Source of the DNA: Intrasporangium_A sp051961875
GTDB lineage: Bacteria > Actinomycetota > Actinomycetes > Actinomycetales > Dermatophilaceae
Assembly: GCF_051961875.1 (NCBI RefSeq)
Contig: NZ_JBQCCV010000070.1
Location: 1 to 11,531, forward strand
Length of the DNA: 11,531 nt
Direction of reading: 5' to 3'
Shown here: in pieces, positions 7,906-11,531 of the stretch
Layout of the letters: the number at the start of each line of letters is the position of its first letter
Numbering within the stretch: the stretch's first letter is position 1
The notes under the pieces: model-generated
Database searches by the model: none
The model's input: only the letters and a program-made list of their open reading frames with translations
Told to the model about the DNA's origin: nothing
Program-made: the position numbers and the translations under genes

Positions 7906-8649
7906 ATGAGCGACAGCGCGCAGCACGCGGGCCACGACGGGACCGGCGCTGAGCACGACCTGAGCGCCGTGGCGGACGCCGCGCCCGCGGACGCCTTGGC
8001 CGCTGGTGCGGGAGCGCAGCCCCTGGACGTCTCCGACGGACCGGTGGCCGGTGTCATCGAGCCCGAGCAGGCGGGTGGCCCGCTCACGGAGTCGACCGCG
8101 TCGGACGACTCGGGCGACGCGGACAGCTCGGACGCTGAGGAGTCGGGCGAGCAGCGCGTCACGTCGCGTCGTGGCTCCCGGGTGAAGCAGCTGGAGCGCG
8201 AGGGCGAGGTGGCGGCTGACTTCCTCGAGACCCTGCTCGACATCGCCGACCTCGACGGCGACCTGGACGTCGACGTCGAGGGAGACCGCGCCATCGTCGC
8301 GATCGTGGACTCGGACGAGGGACGCGTGCCGCGCCGGCTCGTCGGGACGGACGGCAAGGTCCTCGATGCGCTGCAGGAGCTGACACGGCTCGCCGTCCAG
8401 GTCGAGACCGGCGAGCGGAGCCGCCTCATGCTCGACATCGCCGGTCACCGCGCGGCTCGTCGGGCCGCTCTCGTCGATCTGGCCCACGAGGCGATCAGCG
8501 CTGTCCAGGAGAGCGGTAAGCGCCGCGAGCTCGACCCGATGTCGGCCTTCGAGCGCAAGGTCGTGCACGACGAGGTCGCCGCGGCCGGGCTCGTTTCCGA
8601 GTCCGAAGGTGTCGAGCCCAACCGGTACATCGTCATCCTGCCTCACTGA
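7906..8649 (+). CDS. jag: Jag/SpoIIIJ-associated RNA-binding protein (KH and R3H domains)
   Basis: Jag-family proteins (also called KhpB or EloR) bind RNA and are linked to cell elongation and division in Gram-positive bacteria; the role in this organism is not shown. The 247-residue product starts with an acidic, Ala/Asp/Ser-rich region of about 90 residues that looks disordered. A KH-type domain follows at about 99-176, with VGTDGKVLDALQELTRLAVQ in place of the GxxG loop region. The C-terminal R3H domain (about 183-247) has R217 and H221 spaced as Rx3H in ERKVVHDEV and ends NRYIVILPH. The classical N-terminal Jag_N domain is not visible. The ATG at 7906 has AAGGAG at 7895-7900, 5 nt upstream. 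Upstream in-frame starts lack such a site. yidC lies 90 bp before it. Confidence 0.93.
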   Translation: MSDSAQHAGHDGTGAEHDLSAVADAAPADALAAGAGAQPLDVSDGPVAGVIEPEQAGGPLTESTASDDSGDADSSDAEESGEQRVTSRRGSRVKQLEREGEVAADFLETLLDIADLDGDLDVDVEGDRAIVAIVDSDEGRVPRRLVGTDGKVLDALQELTRLAVQVETGERSRLMLDIAGHRAARRAALVDLAHEAISAVQESGKRRELDPMSAFERKVVHDEVAAAGLVSESEGVEPNRYIVILPH

Positions 8650-8660
8650 TTCCAGCCGCC

Positions 8661-8674
8661 GTTTCACGTGAAAC
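8661..8674. promoter_or_regulatory. parS: parS site 1 (jag-rsmG gap)
   Basis: GTTTCACGTGAAAC is the 14-bp core of the bacterial parS site bound by ParB. Here the symmetry extends to 22 bp (8657-8678) because CGCC and GGCG flank the core. It occupies the 104-bp gap between jag and rsmG, so ParB spreading from it could affect rsmG-parA transcription. The same symmetry would form an RNA hairpin. Confidence 0.93.
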
Positions 8675-8753
8675 GGCGTTGAGGTCCGGCTGCCCCACGC
8701 ACAGGGGCTCGGACGGTCGCTGTTTTTGGTCCGGGCATGAGGAGGAGGAACGC

Positions 8754-9539
8754 ATGGGTGACGACCCGGCGATCCCCGCGCTGCCGTCGACACCCCCGGA
8801 GGCCGAACACGTCTTCGGGGAGCGGCTCGACCTCGCCGAGCACTACGTCGCCCTGCTTGCGACGACCGGTATCGCGCATGGGTTGATCGGGCCTCGGGAA
8901 GGACCGCGGCTCTGGGACCGGCACGTGCTCAACTGCGCCGTCGTCCGCGAGCTCATCCCCGCCGCCGGGACCGGTCAGGCGGTCATCGACGTCGGTTCGG
9001 GGGCCGGCTTGCCCGGCGTCGTCCTGGCCATCGCGCGCCCCGACCTGCACGTGCACCTCGTCGAACCGCTCGCGAGACGCACGGCTTGGCTCAGCGACAC
9101 GGTGCGCGAGCTCGGCCTCAGCAACACCACGGTCCACACTGCGCGGGCGGAGTCCCTGTGGGGCACGCTCAGTGCGCCCTGGGTGACGGCCCGCGCCGTG
9201 ACCGGAATCGTCCGGCTCGCGGAGTGGACGTTGCCGTTGCTGTCCGTACCCGGACAGGTCCTCGCCCTCAAGGGAAGCCGCGGCCGTACCGAGCTCGCCG
9301 AGTCCGAGCGGGCGTTGCAGCGCCTCGGAGTCGTCCGCTCGGATGCCGTCACGTTCGGCGATTCGGGCGATGAAGGTACGACCGTGCTTCGCCTCGTGGT
9401 CGAGCGACTGGTCGACCTGCGCAGGTTCCGAGCCGCGGGGACCACGAGCGCCGGCTCGGCGCGGCGACGCGGGGACCGCCCACGAGCGCCCCGCGGCGGT
9501 AAGGTTTCGGATCGTGGCGGGAGGTCCGGGTCTTCGTGA
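8754..9539 (+). CDS. rsmG: 16S rRNA (guanine-N7)-methyltransferase RsmG (GidB)
   Basis: RsmG uses S-adenosylmethionine to methylate N7 of G527 (E. coli numbering) in 16S rRNA; loss gives low-level streptomycin resistance in several bacteria. The 261-residue product has the family N-terminus with LAEHYVALLATTGI and GPRLWDRHVLNCAVV. The SAM motif DVGSGAGLPGVVLAI is at 79-93, and LALKGSRGRTEL is near 170-181. The ATG at 8754 is preceded by a strong AGGAGGAGG (8740-8748). An ATG at 8737 would overlap that site and is rejected. After about residue 225 comes a basic Arg/Gly/Ser-rich tail not needed for the fold. The stop overlaps a GTG that opens a micro-ORF leading to parA. Confidence 0.96.
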   Translation: MGDDPAIPALPSTPPEAEHVFGERLDLAEHYVALLATTGIAHGLIGPREGPRLWDRHVLNCAVVRELIPAAGTGQAVIDVGSGAGLPGVVLAIARPDLHVHLVEPLARRTAWLSDTVRELGLSNTTVHTARAESLWGTLSAPWVTARAVTGIVRLAEWTLPLLSVPGQVLALKGSRGRTELAESERALQRLGVVRSDAVTFGDSGDEGTTVLRLVVERLVDLRRFRAAGTTSAGSARRRGDRPRAPRGGKVSDRGGRSGSS

Positions 9540-9622
9540 CCGAATCGTCGCCCTGCTCTGTCCGTGGCCGCTGCGACGCAGCGCCCGAACTGATCGACCT
9601 GCCGGAGGTGCTGCGCCAGTGA
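9536..9622 (+). CDS. Possible 28-residue micro-ORF linking rsmG and parA
   Basis: A GTG at 9536 overlaps the rsmG stop as GTGA. The frame runs 28 codons, ending in PELIDLPEVLRQ, and its TGA (9620-9622) overlaps the parA GTG (9619), again as GTGA. A GGAGG at 9520-9524 lies 11 nt upstream. About 23 of 28 third positions are G or C. I recognise no family. It may be a leader that couples parA translation to rsmG, or it may be chance, since open frames of this length are common in GC-rich DNA. TAAGGT at 9500-9505 resembles a -10 element, but no convincing -35 is present. Confidence 0.3.
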   Translation: MTESSPCSVRGRCDAAPELIDLPEVLRQ

Positions 9623-10911
9623 CCGTGTCGAGCAACGTGGGCTGGCCCGGTCATGAGCCGGAGAAGCGACTAGAGCGCCACCTGGGATGGCCTGAGCTCG
9701 CCGGCGACGATGACGTTTCACGTGAAACGGCAGCGCCCGCCGGCGTCACCTGGGGCGAGTCGCCGGCACATTCCGCGTCCACGAGGTCTGTGGACAACTT
9801 GGGGACGGAAGGACCCGAATGCCTGAATTCCATGCGTGAAACCCCCTCCGACCCCCCTGTGGACGACGGTGTGGACAAAGCGACCCAAGCAGTCGGAATG
9901 GGGGCAGGCCAGGCGACCCGACTGGTGGAGGACGCGTCGCTCGCGGCTCCGGTTCGGCCGTCCGATCGGCTTCGCCGGGAGGGCGGCGACCCGCATGAGC
10001 GGTCCGCCCTGGCCGAGTCCCTCCCCACTCCCGGCCTCGACACCCCAGTGGCACGCGAGCTCGCGGAGAACGCGCGGCGCCGGATCCGACTCACCGGTCA
10101 GGCCTTCCCCAAGCCCGCCGGCGGCACCCGGGTGCTGACGGTCGCCAACCAGAAGGGGGGCGTCGGCAAGACGACCACGACGGTCAACGTCGCCGCCGCG
10201 CTCGCCCAGTCCGGCCTGCGCGTCCTGGTCATCGACCTCGACCCCCAGGGCAACGCGAGCACCGCCCTCGGCATCGACCACCACGCCGAGGTGCCCTCGA
10301 TCTACGACGTCCTCGTCGACGGACAGCCCCTCGACGAGGTCGTCCAGCCCTGCACCACCGTTGAGGGCCTCTGGTGCGCACCCGCCACCATCGACCTGGC
10401 CGGCGCCGAGATCGAGCTCGTCTCGCTCGTCGCACGCGAGTCGCGACTGCAGCGCGCGGTCCAGGCCGCCGCGACGAAGGGCCACGAGTTCGACTACATC
10501 CTCATCGACTGCCCGCCCAGCCTCGGGCTGCTCACCGTGAACGCGATGGTGGCCGCGACAGAGGTGTTCATCCCGATCCAGTGCGAGTACTACGCCCTCG
10601 AGGGCCTCTCGCAGCTGCTCAAGAACATCGAGCTCGTCCGGGCGCACCTCAACCCGGCCCTGCACGTGTCCACCATCCTGCTCACCATGTATGACGGGCG
10701 GACCCGCCTGTCGGCCCAGGTGGCGGATGAGGTGCGTGAGCACTTCCCCGAGCAGGTGCTGCGGACGACCGTGCCCCGGTCGGTCCGGATCTCCGAGGCG
10801 CCCAGCTTCGGCGAGACCGTCATGACGTATGACGCCTCGAGCAGCGGCGCGCTCGCGTACCTCGAGGCGGCCAGCGAGATGGCCGACCGTGGAGCCGCCG
10901 GCAACGTCTGA
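9619..10911 (+). CDS. parA: Chromosome-partitioning ATPase ParA
   Basis: ParA is a Walker-type ATPase that binds the nucleoid as an ATP dimer and, stimulated by ParB at parS, moves origins apart. Of 430 residues, the core begins near 168: deviant Walker A NQKGGVGKTT with K179 and K184, DLDPQGNASTALG (206-218), DCPPSLGLL (297-305), QCEYYALEG (321-329) and RSVRISEAPSFGETV (387-401). The first 165 or so residues are a low-complexity extension. It encodes DVSRET (32-37) from an embedded parS site and VDN, VDD and VDK from DnaA boxes. The chosen GTG at 9619 has GGAGG (9604-9608) 10 nt upstream and keeps VSRET, which also occurs in other actinobacterial ParA N-termini. Codon bias is weaker at about codons 50-95, so a later start such as ATG 9832 cannot be excluded. 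Confidence 0.95.
   Translation: MTVSSNVGWPGHEPEKRLERHLGWPELAGDDDVSRETAAPAGVTWGESPAHSASTRSVDNLGTEGPECLNSMRETPSDPPVDDGVDKATQAVGMGAGQATRLVEDASLAAPVRPSDRLRREGGDPHERSALAESLPTPGLDTPVARELAENARRRIRLTGQAFPKPAGGTRVLTVANQKGGVGKTTTTVNVAAALAQSGLRVLVIDLDPQGNASTALGIDHHAEVPSIYDVLVDGQPLDEVVQPCTTVEGLWCAPATIDLAGAEIELVSLVARESRLQRAVQAAATKGHEFDYILIDCPPSLGLLTVNAMVAATEVFIPIQCEYYALEGLSQLLKNIELVRAHLNPALHVSTILLTMYDGRTRLSAQVADEVREHFPEQVLRTTVPRSVRISEAPSFGETVMTYDASSSGALAYLEAASEMADRGAAGNV
9715..9728. promoter_or_regulatory. parS: parS site 2, inside the parA coding sequence
   Basis: GTTTCACGTGAAAC lies in frame at codons 33-37 of parA and is translated as VSRET. It is an exact copy of the parS core, so the segment serves as both coding and ParB-binding DNA. 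ParB bound here could repress parA. Confidence 0.92.
9789..9878 (-). promoter_or_regulatory. Three DnaA boxes inside the parA 5' coding region
   Basis: TGTGGACAA (reverse of the perfect box TTGTCCACA) occurs at 9789-9797 and 9870-9878, and the one-mismatch TGTGGACGA at 9858-9866. The last two are head-to-tail with a 3-bp gap. They lie in the poorly structured N-terminal extension, 61-150 bp beyond parS site 2. DnaA binding is inferred from sequence identity to the oriC boxes. Confidence 0.7.
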
Positions 10912-10921
10912 GTGGCCTACC

Positions 10922-10954
10922 CCCGCCGGGGTGGGCCTCTTGGCCCCCGGCGGG
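10922..10954 (+). terminator. Strong GC-rich stem-loop after parA (probable terminator)
   Basis: CCCGCCGGGG (10922-10931) is perfectly complementary to CCCCGGCGGG (10945-10954), and part of the interior can pair further around TCTT. It starts 10 bp after the parA stop. No T-run follows, as is common in actinobacteria. It suggests that parA transcription ends or is attenuated before whatever lies downstream. Confidence 0.65.
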
Positions 10955-10986
10955 CCAGGAGGCTGCTCGGGCACCACTCGACTGGC

Positions 10987-11106
10987 GGGCTGGGAGGTCG
11001 CTCGGACGCTCGCTCCGGGCATCGGCGGCACGCTCTTGCTTGCCGGCTCGTTTTCCTGAGGGGTGCCGCCGCTGAGTCGCTCGCGCTCCGCGCCGCCTCC
11101 CAGCCC
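10987..11106. repeat. Concentric imperfect inverted repeat downstream of parA
   Basis: GGGCTGGGAGG (10987-10997) is exactly complementary to CCTCCCAGCCC (11096-11106). An inner pair, CGGCGGCAC (11023-11031) and GTGCCGCCG (11063-11071), shares nearly the same centre, about 11047. CTGGC (10982-10986) and GCCAG (11111-11115) extend the outer arm across a small bulge. The 24-25 nt between outer and inner arms do not pair, and a TTTT lies in the loop. I see no gene from 10912 to 11121. Confidence 0.5.
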
Positions 11107-11121
11107 ATGTGCCAGCAAGCC

Positions 11122-11135
11122 GTTTCACGTGAAAC
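11122..11135. promoter_or_regulatory. parS: parS site 3
   Basis: Exact GTTTCACGTGAAAC core, first of a group of four downstream of parA. Its centre is 101 bp from that of the next site. Confidence 0.93.
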
Positions 11136-11222
11136 ACCACCCAAAGCGCAGAACCCATCCAGGCCCGGACGCCCTGCCTGCGGCACCCCCGGCACGGATG
11201 CGGTCGGTCGTTGGCTGAGCGT

Positions 11223-11236
11223 GTTTCACGTGAAAC
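11223..11236. promoter_or_regulatory. parS: parS site 4
   Basis: Exact GTTTCACGTGAAAC core. It is 108 bp, centre to centre, from the next site and in the same codon phase as sites 5 and 6. Confidence 0.93.
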
Positions 11237-11330
11237 GTCCCTCGCGCCGCAGGCCGCTCCCTTAAGGCACCACCGACACACCACCTCCGCCGACGAACGC
11301 CAGCACGCTAGGGAGTTCGACTCACCTGGC

Positions 11331-11344
11331 GTTTCACGTGAAAC
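11331..11344. promoter_or_regulatory. parS: parS site 5
   Basis: Exact GTTTCACGTGAAAC core followed by GGG. It is 42 bp, about four helical turns, from site 6, so ParB dimers at the two sites could lie on the same face of the DNA. Confidence 0.93.
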
Positions 11345-11372
11345 GGGGACGGGGCATTGGGAGGAGTCGCAC

Positions 11373-11386
11373 GTTTCACGTGAAAC
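11373..11386. promoter_or_regulatory. parS: parS site 6
   Basis: Exact GTTTCACGTGAAAC core, again followed by GGG, and the last parS copy before the window ends. Confidence 0.93.
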
Positions 11387-11531
11387 GGGCAGAAGTGGTT
11401 CGACCTGACTGATGAAGTAGGCGTAATGGCCGAGCGGGGTCGGGGAGTGCGAGCGATTCGGCGGCGGCGCCCCTGAAGAGAACCGAGGGTGTGAGCGCGA
11501 GTGCGCCGCCGCTGTTCGGAGCGAGCACCCC
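11387..11531. other. Right edge after the parS cluster, no gene recognised
   Basis: parB would be expected near here, but its usual start (an RRGLGRGLGALIP-like motif) is not visible in any frame. An ATG at 11426 opens only 16 codons (MAERGRGVRAIRRRRP) before a stop. Two other plus frames stay open to the edge, both Ala/Ser/Glu/Arg-rich and neither with a convincing start, so the content is undetermined. Confidence 0.4.

Noticed and set aside
8692..8727. GCCCC/GGGGC stem followed by TTTTT before rsmG, as a terminator
   Set aside because: The stem has only 5 bp and the T-run is 14 nt away.
6811..8793. 660-codon open frame on the minus strand opposite yidC and jag
   Set aside because: It is an antisense shadow with repetitive Arg/Leu/Asp/Val composition; yidC and jag are well supported on the plus strand.
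10912..11265. 117-codon frame directly after the parA stop
   Set aside because: It runs through the stem-loop and parS site 3, is Arg/Gly/Pro-rich with no conserved motif, and has no ribosome binding site.
11426..11476. Short frame MAERGRGVRAIRRRRP as a broken parB start
   Set aside because: Only the first residues resemble ParB; joining it to the open frame downstream by a one-base shift does not restore the conserved ParB N-terminus.

Overview
The window is the chromosomal replication-origin region of a high-GC actinobacterium. The evidence is the gene order (recF, gnd, dnaN, oriC, dnaA, then divergently rpmH, rnpA, yidD, yidC, jag, rsmG, parA), the high GC with strong G/C at third codon positions, TTGTCCACA-type DnaA boxes and GTTTCACGTGAAAC parS sites. 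A Micrococcales/Intrasporangiaceae-like organism is my guess from general resemblance only; the family cannot be fixed without a search.

Minus-strand half (1-5501): recF runs off the left edge. It follows gnd (6-phosphogluconate dehydrogenase), which follows dnaN (sliding clamp). The three probably form one transcript reading away from the origin. Between dnaN and dnaA lies an 828-bp gene-free interval. Its first part holds about 13 DnaA-box-like 9-mers (oriC, about 3306-3672). Its last part holds a perfect 32-bp palindrome that probably terminates dnaA transcription. dnaA follows, and two perfect DnaA boxes in its leader suggest autoregulation.

Plus-strand half (5511-11531): the rpmH promoter and a long leader start a compact run: rpmH (L34), rnpA (RNase P protein), yidD and yidC (membrane insertion), jag (KH/R3H RNA-binding protein), rsmG (16S rRNA methyltransferase) and parA (segregation ATPase). 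rnpA and yidD overlap by 4 bp. A possible 28-codon reading frame bridges rsmG and parA with stop/start overlaps at both ends.

Segregation: six exact copies of the 14-bp parS core occur. One lies between jag and rsmG, one inside the parA coding sequence (encoding VSRET), and four within 265 bp downstream of parA. No parB is recognisable by the right edge, 620 bp after parA.

The genes are the expected conserved set and I see no undescribed multi-gene system. The less ordinary signals are in the non-coding and overlapping layers: DnaA boxes inside the parA 5' coding region, a repeated 12-bp tandem spacing of DnaA boxes at several loci, the micro-ORF link, three parS sites in one open frame, and a concentric inverted repeat after parA.
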